64,000 nucleotides of DNA, taken from Amblyornis subalaris. Lineage: Eukaryota; Chordata; Aves; Passeriformes; Ptilonorhynchidae. Below are positions 48,168-62,703 of the stretch, one piece after another (the first letter of the stretch is position 1; each line of letters begins with the position of its first letter). Made by a program: the position numbers and the translations under genes. Under the pieces are notes generated by a model that ran no database searches, was not told the origin of the DNA, and was given only the letters and a program-made list of their open reading frames with translations. Where the stretch lies: NCBI GenBank assembly GCA_018881555.1, contig JACAXG010000105.1, positions 2,968,963 through 3,032,962 of the forward strand, in the 5' to 3' direction.

Positions 48168-48962
48168 TGTAGCAGTTTTATTGTAGAACAATTTGGTTTC
48201 TATGGAAAGGAGGCATGTAGCCATTTTGGTTATTATCTATAGAAATGCTAATATTATCTATAGAAATGCAACAATATGTCCAAAGTGATGGTCACAGTCT
48301 TTATCCCTTGGCAGTGGGGGAATTCCACAATCTACAAAGTTCAGTGGGTTAATATAGGTTCAGGCGCCTCCTCTGGAGAGGGAGTTTTACACTGGCTGAT
48401 GTAACATTTTTGGATCATGTGCAATCCTCTGGTGGAAGGTCCCAGAAGTTAGGGGGGGGACTTTGGTGTTTTTTTAATGGTTTATGACCCCTGCTAAGAC
48501 ATGCCAGGTGTAATTGAGCCAGCTATGCCCCATCAGAAGTAGCATGAATACCTTCAGGCCTATGTGTGGATATGAATGTCCCAATACCTTCCCCAGAATG
48601 TGGGGGTGGAGGATTTTTTTCATGTAGACAGTTGTGTAAGGGAGGACCTNGACATGATACAAAGCACTCTTCCACCTACCAGGATCTGCTTGTCATCAGC
48701 CTTTTCCCTTATCAGGTTCAAAAGCCCATCTTGCTGGTAAACACATGTTGTTTTTTCATGGTCATCCTGTGGTGGGTGTTCACCCCTTCTGCACCTGGGC
48801 TGTTCTTATGCAGATCAGAGGTTTCTACACCACACATCTCAAAACTCTCCTCCTCCAGCCCTTCTGTTGGGGGGTGCAAACCTGGCCTCAGCAAAGCACC
48901 TGCTGCTTTTGCAAATGACCAACTGTTTGAGTCATTAACCTTTAGCATTTCAGTCTCTCACA
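48168..48962 (-). mobile_element. Interspersed repeat 'family X', copy B, class undetermined
   Basis: The reverse complement matches copy A (23227-24091) along most of its 795 bp. On plus it begins TGTAGCAGTTTTATTG and ends CAGTCTCTCACA. An 18-bp unit (tattatctatagaaatgc) is tandemly doubled at 48231-48248 and 48252-48269. The frame 48566-49021 (151 codons, plus) runs through it and past its end; it is not conserved as a frame in copy A and shows no known domain, so I do not call a gene. No target-site duplication was found (flanks atctc and gttct). The orientation is given so that copy A's AATAAA end is the 3' end; the true sense strand is unknown. Confidence 0.75.
48231..48269. repeat. Small tandem duplication in family X copy B
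   Basis: The 18-mer tattatctatagaaatgc occurs at 48231-48248 and 48252-48269 (period 21). Copy A has a single, diverged equivalent. Confidence 0.85.
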
Positions 48963-49903
48963 GTTCTGTTAGGGTTGTGCTGAGGAAGAAGATGGAAAAA
49001 CAGGTGATTTGGTTTTTGTAGGTTTTGCTCCTTAACTGAAGCAAGAATCTAGTTAGCAAATATTCACCCACTAACTTTTTGTACAAAATTGTAGAAAGCA
49101 GGCATTAACTCTCTAGAATCAGAAGCACTACGTATAGACAGCTGAATCTAGCAAGTAGTTTTCCACTCTCAATTAGCAAGGAAAGCAGTAGAAATTTATA
49201 GAACTTTATATTTCCCAGGGTGAATGTGGAAGTATCTTTTAACCTTCTACTGGAAAAATCAAATGGAAGCACAGCAACTCCCACAATAAAAACAGTCCAC
49301 TGTGACCTCATACACAATTTCCTGGCTATACTCAACCCAAATTAAAATGCAGAAATTAAGGAAATTAAGGAGTTCTTATGAATGATGCCTTTGTCAAAAT
49401 ATTGTTCATTTAGAGTTTCCTATTTAGCTAAAATATCACTCCAGTTTAATGATGGTCAAATGTAGTTTAAAAGTAAATAACATAAGACTTAAACGCCCCT
49501 GAGAAGATGTTTTCAAAATTCTCACACAGACCACATTCTCTCTTCTCCATTTCCTAATTGTTTTTTCTTATCATACTGACCAGTCTAGAAGCAATCAGTT
49601 ATCAATGTATGGAAGCATCCTAGAAAGCATATGTATATATTGTTGCTTATTTAAGCTTATTTATACTGCATAACAAAGTGAGAATTTTTGTAAATACACC
49701 AATGCATTGGCTGAAGACATTTCATATTTTCTGTAGAAATAAAACAGAGCCCACCAGCTGATCTAATGACTTTGCCTGATGGAAAAGGCACTTTCTCTTT
49801 ATAAAGACAAATTAAAATGCTAAAGCTTTTTCAGAAAGTAAGTACATTTCAGCTTCAAATTTTACATTTATGACGGTCCAGAATAAAATATGAAAATTTT
49901 GGG

Positions 49904-49972
49904 GAAAAAATGAAAATAAATAAAATAAATAATGAAGAATAATAATAACAAATAAAGTAAAATAAATAAAAC
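49904..49972. repeat. A-rich (AATA)n-like low-complexity tract
   Basis: Irregular taaa, ataa and aataat units extend over about 70 bp, nearly free of C and with few G. Degenerate simple sequence. Confidence 0.85.
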
Positions 49973-51533
49973 TCAATTCTGAGGAAAATGATGTTATTTT
50001 AGAATATATTTTAAGACAAANTGCCTGTGTCTTATCTAATGGGTCTTTGATTATTTTATTTTTAAACCAAGGATATAATAAATTTCCTTGGTGTTCAAGT
50101 TTTAGCAAATCAGTATTATAATGTGGAAAAGTCTTCCATTACAAAATTAATGGATAACTAACAGCAAAAAATCATTTATCATATTTGAGGAAAATTGTTT
50201 GCTACNTGGGGACAACCTTCCCCTCCTTTCCAGCAGTTTCAAGAAAAGTGCATGGGAGAAAATTTCTGGGTGTTTTTTATTCCTAACTTTGTGTTTACTG
50301 CTGAGATTTTTTTTCTAATTTTTTTTTACTTATGACAGCCACTCTTCTACAACTCAACCTGAGGCTTTCAAGGGAGAAATTCTAGGAGGAAGACTAACAC
50401 ATGGGTTGAGAAACAAAGTCAGAATGCTAATTGATACCAGGCAAGCAGCTCAGATCCAAAGATTACTGCACAGTTCACAATGAAATAATGAAAATATTCT
50501 TAGAACTTTAAGGAGATACATTTTTAGTGCTGTGATGCACTGCATGGAAGCAAGACATGCAAATGTAGCACGAAAAGGGACATGGCAGAATTTTTATTTA
50601 AGTTTCAGCATAATGGTGACTATGAAAGCAAAAAGCAGAAATAAATCTACAGAATTTTCTTCTTCATGAGCTCTGAATCAAGTTCATTCTGCACTGTAAA
50701 ATTTCAGAGTATCTTTTGACTTGAAAAATAAACGGTTACTTCATTGTACATAATGAAGAATGAGAGACATAATGAAGAAAATAAGATTATTTGTTTTTCA
50801 CATTGTTAATTTTGGGGAATTGCACTTTGAAATCTGTTTCTGAAAATCCATTGGAACTGGATCATGTCCTTCATTTTCACTTCCAAATCCCTGACCAATG
50901 ATTTCCAGAGCAATAGATTCCTTCCCAGCTGTCAAACATAGCTATAAGTCTATCATTTCCAGTTATAAAGTCTGTGATCAGTAGACTCTCTCACTGAGAG
51001 CTGAGGACAGCTGTACAGCCAAGTCATTAACCAGTCACATTGGTAAGACAGCAGTCTGCTGTTCCTGCTAGGCAGGTTGAGTACACATCTTGCCTGCTGG
51101 TCTATTACTTTCCCAATGACTCTTTCTGTGCTTCCTTCCCATACTTTATTCATAGGATCCTTTGAATTCTCATGTTTGTTTTTATGACTAGAGCTTTACC
51201 TTTAATGCCTCTTCCCCTCTGTTCTTTTATAGTCTGCTATGCAAGACTGCTACCAGACATGTTTCCCCCTATATTTTCTGACTCTGTTCAACATCCTCTA
51301 GAATCCTCAGTCCANCTTTCACTGCAATTTCTCTTTTGTCTCTTTGCCTTTTGAATTTGGGAACTTGGATCAGCCTATTGCAAATTTTTTTANGTCTTAC
51401 TCCCATAAGAAGTTGTGCATGTTTTCCCTCTCTTGTTTCCTAAGCTCTCATTCTCCCAGTCCTGGAAAAAACTCTTCATTTCTTCTGCTTCTTCTTACCT
51501 CCTTCGTCTTCCCTTTCAAAATCTGTCATGGGC

Positions 51534-51571
51534 TCTATGAGAACTTCATTTCTTCTATGAGAACTTCATTT
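51534..51571. repeat. Short tandem duplication, 20-bp period
   Basis: The 18-mer tctatgagaacttcattt occurs at 51534-51551 and 51554-51571, identical in both places. Confidence 0.9.
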
Positions 51572-52560
51572 GCGCTATTCTACTATTCTTTAGGCAGAGA
51601 TACCAGTGGTATCTTTAGGATACCAGTGACTTAAATTTCATTGAGAGAATGACGGGCCATTAGAAAACTCTATGACCTACAGGGACTTACAAATATCCTT
51701 ACTAGGATGCAAAATCCTTAGCAGCCGTGTCCATTAATTTATCATTTCTGATTTTCTTCTACAGTCATGCAAAACTATCCATCACGTTTTTCTCTGTTGT
51801 TTTGGTGCTCCTTCACTGATCATTAAACACCCTGCTCTGCTAAATCTTGAAATTAATGTCTGTCTTTCACGCTTTTCTTTGTCCTGTTTTCTTTAAGTTG
51901 ATTATGTTTTTCATTGCAACAATAATGGTGCAATTAGCATGGAGAATGTAGATATAGTTGTCTACAATAAAATATCCACGCATTACACTGATGTTAGTTT
52001 AAATACCATGCCAACAGAGCAGCATCTCACTTTACTTTGTTCTGTATTTGTGCTGTTGAGCTCAACTTCATTTAAGTAAAAGCACTAACTTCATGCTCAG
52101 TCGCAGAATTTTTCTTGAAAAGCTTTCATATATTAGTGCTTTCACTGTTTCTGGAGGTACAGAAGCTCCACATTTCTCAGCCATGGAAGATCAGCAACCT
52201 CCATAACAGAGGGAGTATGTTTGACAAGCAGGAAATACTGAGTGAGCTTGTTCATGTACAAGAAGTATAGCACAGCTAGTCCTGGGTATCACAACTCCCT
52301 GTTAAGGATATATACCTAACTTATCATCATGTTATCCCTTTTTTCAGTTTCTACCACATGAACAGCAGTTGCCTGTTTCATTAGAGCTTTCTGTACTTTG
52401 GTTATGTATCTGAGGAATAATTGTGGTCATCACCGTTGCAATTCCATGCAGCTATACTCATGTCCATGGTTTGGTGTCTTTTGCTTTCAATGCTCCAACC
52501 TGTGACTGAGAGATCAACCATCACGTTACTTTCTGTGTTCTCTGTCTTGATCATTGACAC

Positions 52561-52690
52561 AGAGACCAGGCTGCATGGGGCTTTGAGCAACCTGGTCAGT
52601 CTAGTGAAAGGTGTCCCTGCCCATGGGAGAGGGCTGAGACTAGTTGGTCTTTAAGGTCCCTTCCAACACAATCCATTCTGTGATTCTATA
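52561..52690 (+). mobile_element. CR1 LINE 3'-end fragment
   Basis: It reads aggctgcatggggctttgag, caacctggtc, gtgtccctgcccatggga, ggtcccttccaacacaatcc and attctgtgattctat, in the order of the CR1 ORF2 end plus the 3' terminus. It is 5'-truncated to about 130 bp and only moderately diverged. Confidence 0.92.
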
Positions 52691-55600
52691 ATAGAGCATA
52701 ATAGAAAACCTATCACATTTATGAAAATATTTTGACTATGTAGTATTAAAGCCAAAACATAGTAAAATCCAATTAAAAAAACCTTTCGGTTTAATTCTAT
52801 TTCTTTGTTTCCTCCACAGTTCTTTTGTAATTAAAATTCTATTACACTTGATACTATGATTACTTTATGGTTCTATTTTTCTCCAAGCAATGCTGCAAAC
52901 TTCTACAGGAAATAAGAGAATGGAGAAAGAAAACACCCTCCTAAAGCACTTAAAAACCTGCACAACAAGCCATCTTGGGTATTAAAACACCATTACCCAC
53001 TATTCTGTCATTAAGAAATAGTATAAATCCAGTTTCTTTCCATCAGAACAGGAGCTGTAAGCACTGCGTCTGATGGAAAAACAAGACGTGGGTGTTTTGG
53101 TGCGCTGTGTTTGTGGGAGTTACATATCGAGTAGTTTTCTGATTTTTAGAACATTATTTTAAGGTTGAAAAGTTCACCCAACATATGCTTAACAACTTGA
53201 AATATAGCCATCGCATTTTCTCAAACTTTTTTTGCTTTTACTCCAGAAGCTTTAAAAGTATAAGAGCTTCAAATAACTTTTTTCCCCTTTTGCAACATTC
53301 CTCATTCGTTCAACATGGGAGATGAATTTACTTTCTGCCTCACAAATTCTCTCACATTTTAAATGCCCCCATCTGTCACACATGCATTTTTTCTGAAGAT
53401 TAACTTCTTCCTTTTCTTTCATATGCCTCCTCTTAAATAGGAAAATACTGAATTGTTTTCTTTTGAAAATCCTGCTTTAGCTATTCCCGCTGTTCTACTG
53501 CTGAATTATAGATAGTTTATGGATCTTTTTCAGCATCACCATAGGCCATAATTTTGCTTCATCTCACATGCTAAATGGCATAGAGATTTATTACTTTACT
53601 TACTAAGTCTTCAAAATGTTTTCACTTGTTGATATGCAGTTTTTGGGTGGTAAATCTCAAAGGACAATGTGTGTACAGCATTCGTTGGAAGCAGATATCA
53701 CATTCAAAATTAATTTAGTGCTCATGAAAAATTAACATATTTGATTTATTTGGGAAATTGAGAAATGTAGTTTACAATGAGCTAATTTTTATGTCTTTTT
53801 GTTTGCCCATCCAGATTTTGTATTGTTCCATTTTTAGACTGAAAATATAATTGAGATATTGAGTATCTTAGTAAATACAAGTCTCCCAGAACTTGAGAAT
53901 AACGGGATTATTTACCCTACTCTAATGGACATATCCCTTTGTCTATTTGAATAGAATTTTTAGTATTGTTTATAGCTCCTTCATTTTCCTGTTATGATTA
54001 ACTGTTGCATATCATATAGCTTTGTCTTGAATGTTCTCAGATTTGAACGACAGATCATCATTTTAAAATGAAGATCTATGATTCTAAAGACAAGGGCTTT
54101 TTTTTTAAACCTCATGCATTGAAAATATCAAGGGGTTAAATTGTATGTTTTTCACTCTTAAGCATGACCCTTGCATTATTATTTAGTTCTTAAAAGGTAT
54201 CATCTTATGAAACTGTGTATTTTATTTGCTTAAGGCCTTAGAAAAGCATTCACTAAAACTTTCTTATTTAATGGAAAAATCTGTTAGTCTTCTGATAGAT
54301 GAGTCTCCTTTTCAAAATGCTATTAGGCAGTTTAGGTAGCAAAATCCCTTAAAAAATCTAGTATACATTCTCNTGAGAAATAACCATGGACAACGTTTTT
54401 TGAAAATATGCCACAGTAAACCATGCAATTCAATAGTTTGTATATTTAAAAAGTTATGTTGATAACACTTGCCTAAGGTTGTAAGATTTTGCATATGTTA
54501 ACAAGACTCAGTTGTAAATCCNTCCCTAATAATAATAGTCTTTGACACTTGTCGAGTCTTGTTCTACAATGCTTGCTATTTATGCTAACATTACAGTGGA
54601 ATTTGCATGATTTTTTAATATTGTTATGTGCCCTTGTTAGGTGACATAGACTTTGCAGATATATCAAATTGGCAGCAACAGTGTCTTGAAATTCTTTGCT
54701 CATTTATAAAATGTTTATGACAATATTTTTACTGGGATACAGAAAACCAATTTATGCAAAGATCACAATTCCAATTTGATCTGTGCGTGGATATTATTTG
54801 TCTCCATTTTACCTGAGAACATTTTACATGCATTTTATTTCCAGTATCATATTATTTTGAACAGGAGTCTGACACTGATGTCTGGGATTTTGGCCATCAT
54901 TTGCATAAAGATGTTGTGAGACCATGCACAAGACAGGCTGAGACCTAGAGCTATGGTTTCTGTCACACAAATATTATGAGTTGCCCAGTCTGACTGTTTC
55001 AGGTAATAGCAATCTCATGAATCCAGATGGAAACAACACACTAATAGCTTTTGGGGCTGATCACTGCGACAGGTTTGCTAGTTTTTGTATGAATGTTGTG
55101 AAGCAACCTCAGGCTCTTATTATGATCCTTCTGCCTCTTTTGAAACCACAGGCTTTTAATGATGAGACTGGACACAGTTGTTATGAGAGTTTTGGCATAA
55201 TTTTGGGAGCCCTGTGACTTATTTATCTTCAGAAGTATTTTAAAAAGGCTATATTTGAGCTGCATTTCTAAGTCACATGAATCATATTAAAGGTTATGCA
55301 TTTTGCTTGTTATGGTGTCACTTTCACAAGATAATGACATTATTTTTTTTTCTTTTTAAATATTATTTTTAGAGAAACTATTAGACTCATGGTCATTTCT
55401 ATCGATTTTTTAAGGTAACTCATTTAACATAAGTTAATGTAATTCTGATTCTCACATGTAGTGGGCAGAAGATATTTCTAGTAGCATAAAGGTAACCTTG
55501 TAGCTCTGTATTGGGCATTACAAATTGAGATCATTTCAGGAAAGCCAGGGAATATTTCTGTGTATTTATGGTGATTGCTGCTTATTCAACAAGCACGGTT

Positions 55601-58600
55601 AAGTACGACTTAACCAAAAAGGATCTTATTTTTAACAATCGTATTACTGCTTTAGCTTCACAATGTAAAGTCTATTCCCATTAGGTATGTTTCTCTGTGA
55701 CACAGAATATTTACCTTTCCTGATCAAACAGTGGAAACAGGCAGTGACTTTTACAAGTGAGTATCGTTGCCTGGGGCCAAGTGGACTCAAGGATGACAAG
55801 GCTTCCAATTCAGTTTTCAAAACAAACAGGAGGTGTTGCATGAGCTCGGATCTATACTTCAGAAATGATAATGATGATAATTTTACAAACAAATTTTCTA
55901 CTACTGGCTGAAGACCTTTTGGTCAATAGAGATTAAATACAATTTGACAGAGCAGCTAAAAAATAAGTGAGCTTTTTTCATTATCAACTGCTTATCATTG
56001 ATGCTGTAGGGCAGAGAGAAATCTTGGAAAGTATAGTGAACTTGACAGCCATGATGGACAGAACAGACTGAAGAGATATTTTACAAAATTTTAAAAGTTT
56101 TGTGGAGATTTTTTTTTAATAAACGTCTTATACTNTTTTTGATTGTCAGTTGCTGTCATGAGCAGTCAGATAGTAAGCCAGATTAATTGAATGAAATGTC
56201 TCTCACCAATTTAGCTTGTTTTGACTAAGTTCTTTATATTTACTGATGAAATACATTTTATGCCAATCTAGTGTAGTATCTCGAGAGTCAAGATTCGTCT
56301 TAAAATCGTTTTCCAGAGACAAAAGTGATATATATTTCTATCTTACAGCACATCATGCCTGAAGCACAGAGAGCAGTAGGGCAATGAAAGAAAATTAGGT
56401 TCTGAAGTTTTCTTTTGGAAGAAAACTTCCCACTTCTGAATGGCAATTGAGTCTTTTTTGCTGGTCATTAGCAGGTCCTCTACTTTTTTAAAGACACAGA
56501 GAGAAAGAGCATATCCTCTGTGTGGTTAAAGTACTGCATTCTGCAGAGCCTGAAGGGGATAAGTGCTGCTGCACTGTGTCTTTGGGGAGATCGACTTTTT
56601 TAGTGACTACAATTAAGCTTGAAAGACAACAGAAAGTTGAGAAATGTCAGCATTTGCTCCTTCTGCCATTCAGTTTCATTGTCTTAAGATCAGAAAGTCA
56701 AAGCAAGAATTTGCTGTTCCAGAGTAATTTCCTAACCATAGAGTCCTAGAGTTATGTTTCTCTTATTTCATCTGCTAATGTCCCTATGGCTCTTGTTACC
56801 ACAGCTGCAGGATTATTTTAATTTACTGTAAAAGGCAGAAAGGGGAATACACAGGATTATGAATTCTTCTTACATGCAAAACCGTCTCATTTGTTTTGTC
56901 ATCTTTATCAACCGTCATTAAATTATTGTACAACAGAAAACGTAAGTGTCCAACATCAGACCTATAGTAAGACATTTTGGTTCCACAGTAATCTCATTTT
57001 TCCTGTTGAGTCATAAAAGCTGTTTCTGTGTTTGATTCTTCTGACTGTGGTGACCTGACCTGCAGCCTCTTTGTCTCAGCAACAACAAGAGCTGGGAACT
57101 TGAAGGTCTTTCTGCCTCTAGCTGATATTCACCACAGGCTGATGCTTGTATGGCCATCCGTTCTGTGCTGTAGTTTACAGCTCTCCATATTGGAATTGGA
57201 ATTGGTTTTGGAAGGCCAGCTTTTGGGTGTATCTGTGAGGAGGAGGTAACAATAGCTTGCAGTGGTTGCTATCAGGAAAGTAAATACCATATCAATTAAT
57301 AACTTGTGTACTTAACTAATTATAGTGACAGTATGCTTGAATACGTGGCATTGTCTAAAGATAAAATATTGAAAAATGACTCTGACTGGGTAAAAAACCT
57401 TCTAGCTATTAGTATGTGGGAGTAAAATATTGATCAAAAAAGAGGAGTAAGTGTTCTGGCAACCTTGAAGAGTGGTGTAATAGAGGAGAGAATGTAAGTA
57501 GAGCCTCAGAGATAGCTAAAGAAATATTTGTAACACAAACTTAAAACATTTAAGTTCTTTTTCTGAGGTTTTTTTAATCTATTGTGCCTGTTAAATTATA
57601 GCACAATCTATTAGAATTTGTTCAGCTCTCCATGCTTTAATATTTAGAAGATGCAGAGTGTTAATGCAATAAAAGATTAATTTGAGAAGATAATTTTAAT
57701 ATTAAACCAAGTCATGAGATACTGTTGCTTTTATAATGCTTGCCATGCTTACTTCTGAGATAGAATTTACAGACTCAAGTTAGTAACAAATCAAAATAAA
57801 ATTGAATTAAAAAATTTAGAAATAAAATGCTATGCACCCTATTAATAATGTTTAATTTAACTCTTATTGTGAACCTGCTTATGACATTTTTTGAATTTTG
57901 TAGGGAAGTAATGGAGTGAGTTTCACTTATTCTATACAAAAATAGATTTCAATTTTCAAGCACATTGGACTAATTTCCATATGAGATAAACAACAATATT
58001 CTGTTAAACTTTCAGAAAAGAGTCTACTTGCCACCTGAGAAGTGGACTGAGTTTTTTTGAATAAACAATATTTAGAACTTTCATATATATGGACTTGACA
58101 GTGCTTTAATATATATNAGGTCGTGTTATTAAGACTAATTAATTATGAGTAATAAGTGATAACTAGCCCTAGATCTCCAGTTTTCAAGGAAACAGGTCAT
58201 GGAAAATGTCTCACAGGAGAAAAAAAAGGTCTGATTTTTTGACTTATGGGAATCAAGAACTTCATACTCTGGGAAAAAATTCTTTAAAGAACTGCCAGCT
58301 CTCTGGTAAAATTTCAGTGTTACCAATCATTCATAACTGTTCTGAATAAGCCAAAAATAAATAAAACCCCCCAACTCTCAAAAAACTTTTCTCCAGAGTT
58401 CTGAAAATGTAACCAAATCAATATATGCTTTTCAGAATAAACCCCAGACTACCTTCAGTCATATCAAATTAAAGGTTTGTCTACATAGCTTGCAGATGAT
58501 TTTTGGAGCCTTAATTAATTTTACATCGGGTTTATCTCCTGAATTCTGACTGCATTGCTTAGTAATACACAGAAACCATCCATTCATGTTCGTCAGTTTT

Positions 58601-61275
58601 GGTAGTGTCCTAGAGATGTGATGAGGATAACTCACTGAAAACATGTTAATTCTCTGGAGATTTCCAGTCAAAGACATCAAGTGTTGGTGAAGTGATTTAA
58701 AATAAATAACATTAACTAAACTTCTGTATTAATAGAAGTTTCTAGATAAGTTTGTAATATTTGACTTCCAAAATTATCATTAATATGGACTGTTGTGGCC
58801 AAAGAAATAGGACATGCTTTTTATCAGATATATGTTGGTGATAAAATTAGTAATGCAACATGTTGAAAAGTATATACTTCCTCCCAGAACATGAAATAAA
58901 GAGCTTCTGGATTAGTTTGGAGATATCTCAGAGGGAAAAACTCTAGAGTCTGTGTGAAGTCAGAGTGCAGAGATTCTGTAGGATTGTTTATCCTAACTGG
59001 AGGAAAAAATGTAAGGATGAAGTTTTACAGTCACATCAGTAAACAGTCTTTTATTAAAATACTCATTCGTATTCTGCCTCCAGTAGTGTTTTTAGATTTT
59101 GCAGTAGCTTCTGTACAGACCATAAGGCTCAAAGCCCAGTGTTGCCTATCAGCCAGAGCTGCCTTCAAGGCACAGGCAAACAAANGGCAGCATTTTCAGT
59201 GATGTAGCATTACCTGGGCAGTTCCCAGAATTTATAACTGCTTCCACATGCCCTTGGGCAATTGAGGACAGGGGAACTGAATGGAGTGAGCTGTAGGAAG
59301 GAAAGAAGGAAGAAATCTCCATTCAGAGCCTCTGTCATCCCTGTTTATTCCTCATATCCTATTATCTGCACTGACACCTCTCTGTCCTCCCCCATTCTAC
59401 TTCCATTTGTCCCAATGACAGCCGGTCCCGGTATAGGAAATGAGCTCTCCTAAATGGACGTCAACCATACAGGGCTGCCTCTCTCTCCTGTGATGTGTTA
59501 CCGCAGTGAAATAGGAATCTCAGCCTCCCCTGCACTCAAACTATGAAAGAATTGGACAGGCTTCTCACGAATTCAGTTTTAAGAAGTGAAGTCCAGTTTT
59601 TGCTAGCCCATGGTCTGCATAGTTAAGATGAATGAGAATTTATTAGAAATCTGCTGAAGAGGACAATATACAAGTAGTTCATATCTATGCTGCACACAGA
59701 ACAGACAACAGTAATGCAAAAGGCCATCTAACAATTCAGTATTATATAATCAAAAATATGGACAGTTGTAAATGTTTACAGCCTCATGCTTGCTCAGTCA
59801 TTGCTGAAATTTTTGATGCAGATAGCTTTTGTGTCAAAGAAAAAAAAATTGAAAAGGACATGGAGATGATTCTGGTTTTGAACGCAGTTTTATACAGATG
59901 AGTAAAGGTATATGGAAGCAGTCTTCTGATCGATGAGATTATACTTCCTTTTAAGCTGGCTATCAGAATTCTTTTTGTATTATTGCCCTTAACATGACCT
60001 CCAAGGTTCTATCAAGCACATACTGAAATTTATTTTAATCGTTACAACATAATATGGTACAGAGGAGAACATTTTGATGAACTGTGGATAATTCTTCTTT
60101 GTTCCCATGAAAGAATGTGATAGTCTTCTTCATTTAATACACTCTGCTTTTCCATAACAGTCTTTTTAAGGAATGTAATTAAGATTAGTGACTAGCTTTT
60201 CCTGAGGAAGAAAAAGTAAACTGCACATACATTTACAGAAAGACTCAACAAAAAAGGATTTTATNGCCTGGTCTTTTTCTAATTGCAACATTTTATGGGT
60301 TTTTATGTCTTAATATATTGTGTGCTTTCTGTTTCTTCATCATTAACCATTTTAGCATCCTGCCACAGCAATAGCTGTTATGGAAAATGGTAGCATAAGT
60401 ACTAAGATAAGTACTACTTTTTTTTAATTCTGAAACAAAGATAAAGATATAAGTAAAATTAAAAAATCCCATGAGCCCACCCTAAAGCTTTTCTTTCTTA
60501 CATGTACCTCAGATCTGGAGATTTCAGTAGGTATAAACAACAACAGTCTTATGAGTAAGAAGCTTTTTAAAGAGTTCAGTTCCAGGTGAGTCATAGCTCT
60601 GAATCATCCAAAATTATGGTATCAAATAGCTTTCCTCCTGCAAAATACATTGGAAATAAAAATAAAAAAGGACTAAGGAAAGAAAATCAATCTTCTCATT
60701 TCACTGTATTTGCATATGAGGAAAACATTAATATCCTGTTATAGTCTTCCTCCCTGTGAGCCTGTAGAAAACCCAAAAATTAGATTACTGCTTTTAATCT
60801 ATGTTAGCAGAAGGCCTAAGGAAAATAGATAAAGGAGGAATCATTAGAGAAAATTTTGGCTTCTGTCCTCAGTATTGAAGGGAAATGCTCCCCAAACAGC
60901 TGTTAGCTGGGAGGAAGCCCAAAGATCAAACAGAAACCCAAAGATAAAACTTAAGGAGCTGATTAACTGACATATGATAGTCACAGGGATGCTGGGACGT
61001 GTAAATATCTCAGATGTGCTTAAAAAAACCCATAAAAGCCACACAAAAAGAGCTCTCAATTCTGACAGAAAATATAAGAATAAGATACACTAAGAGTTCG
61101 GTTCTGCCTCCATTACATAGTGCACATTTCTTAACACACTATGTTCATCCTGTTCCATGAGATAATTCTTGAACACCTGTGATCACATCTAGTGTCTTTT
61201 AGAACGATTTAAAAATTGCTAAATATGTGCACCCAACTTTTGTCTTTTTGATAAATAAGGACACTGCCTCTGTCC

Positions 61276-61294
61276 AAAAAAAAAAAAAAAAAAG
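61276..61294. repeat. Poly-A run
   Basis: About 19 consecutive A bases follow ctgtcc. No retroposon body could be recognised upstream. Confidence 0.85.
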
Positions 61295-62703
61295 AAAAGG
61301 AACAATTTTTCTATATAAATGGGGAGATAAAGACAAAAAATTTAAAGCAGGAATTGCCTTGTCATATCCTCTTTGAACAGATCTGTACAAAAACTATTGA
61401 TATTTTCTAATAGATTGTTTTAGGTAGCTTTTAGGACAAGATAAACATGTTTAGTTCTATAAGCAAGTCTATGTAATATGAATAAAAAAGAGATTAAATC
61501 CTTGGGAATTGGATTAAAGATTACCAGAATTTATAAATTGACCTTGTTGGTATTATTTATCTCCTAAAATAAAGACCAATTTTTTCTCAGGTATAAACTC
61601 TCCAATAACACAATCATCATTTTTTATTTGTAAGTTAACATTCTCATTATGGAATAGTTTTCTTCAGAGATTAAGGTTGGGAGACCATTTTTGGATACTT
61701 GAACTGATATTAATTTTAGTTGTTCTCAATATTNTCCTTAGTGTTACTCTAAATAAGGGCTAACATAACTAACAGTGTAGTATTAAAAGCCAAATGAGTT
61801 ATTAGAAGACAATGTGTACTACTTTCTCTTGATATTTCTGACCCATGATTTCCTTCTCATTGAACTGTTTGGCAGTGGGGCAAACAAGCTAAAGGAATGG
61901 AGGAAAAGTTGAAAAGTTTGATTTTTTTTTTAATATTATTAGATCACTGTTTAAAATAATGTCATTTTCTACGCATAAAAAGTTTCCTGGGTGAGCTCCT
62001 TCAATGGCTGCCTTAGGACTCCGGTTGGCAGCAGTTGAGCAGCAGTGCTTCTGTGTGTTTTCCATAGTCTTGTTGCCTGCTTAAAGGGACTCTGAAACTT
62101 TGGCTTGGGATGGCAGTTCAACATTACTTTGAACCGAGTGTAACTGGAAGCTGCTGCTGAGAGCAGGATCTGTGTGGTCAGGTCTCAACACATGACATGT
62201 CCATTATGCTCAACATATCACATTCTGCTTTTTGCCCAGAACTTTCTATACACATCAGGGATGCTGTATGGAGTAAAAAGCTGCGCTGCAGTGCCACTTT
62301 CAAGAGCTGAACAAGTCCATGACATCCATTTTAGTTATTTACAAGAGCAAGTAATCTGTAGAAAGTATTGTTTAGAGCTGGTGTTTGAGGTGAAATTTTT
62401 TGAGAAAACCAATCAAATTTTAATGAGATTAACATATTTAACTGAACTCAATGAGAACACGTAAAACCAACTAAAGACAGAGGTACATTTTGTTACATGA
62501 TAATCAGGACCAAACTGTCTCTAAAATTATTTGAATCCTGTCAGGTCTTCAAAGACATTGATTTAAGTCCACTAAAAGATGGAGGAAAAGTCATCTTTAG
62601 TGCTTAAAATGTCCTTATTTCTCCAGGTAGAAATAAATAAATAATTAAATGACATCTTACTATTGCTTGGCTACCTCACAGAAAAAGAAATGAGAGATTT
62701 TAG

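Larger units (their letters stand above)
48963..62703. other. AT-rich spacer of about 13.7 kb, no gene seen
   Basis: It contains one CR1 tail (52561-52690), an (AATA)n-like tract (49904-49972), a small duplication (51534-51571) and an A run (about 61276-61294). I recognise no coding exon or RNA gene; open frames are at most 98 codons. The stretch 62010-62170 is slightly GC-richer but has no identifiable structure. It ends at the duplication tttag of the last LTR. Confidence 0.65.

Noticed and set aside
48566..49021. 151-codon open frame on plus
   Set aside because: It overlaps family X copy B and runs past its end into unrelated spacer; the frame is not preserved in copy A.
57028..57249. Possible exon (73-codon frame in a slightly GC-richer patch)
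   Set aside because: No recognisable domain and no convincing splice-site pair; too weak to report as coding.
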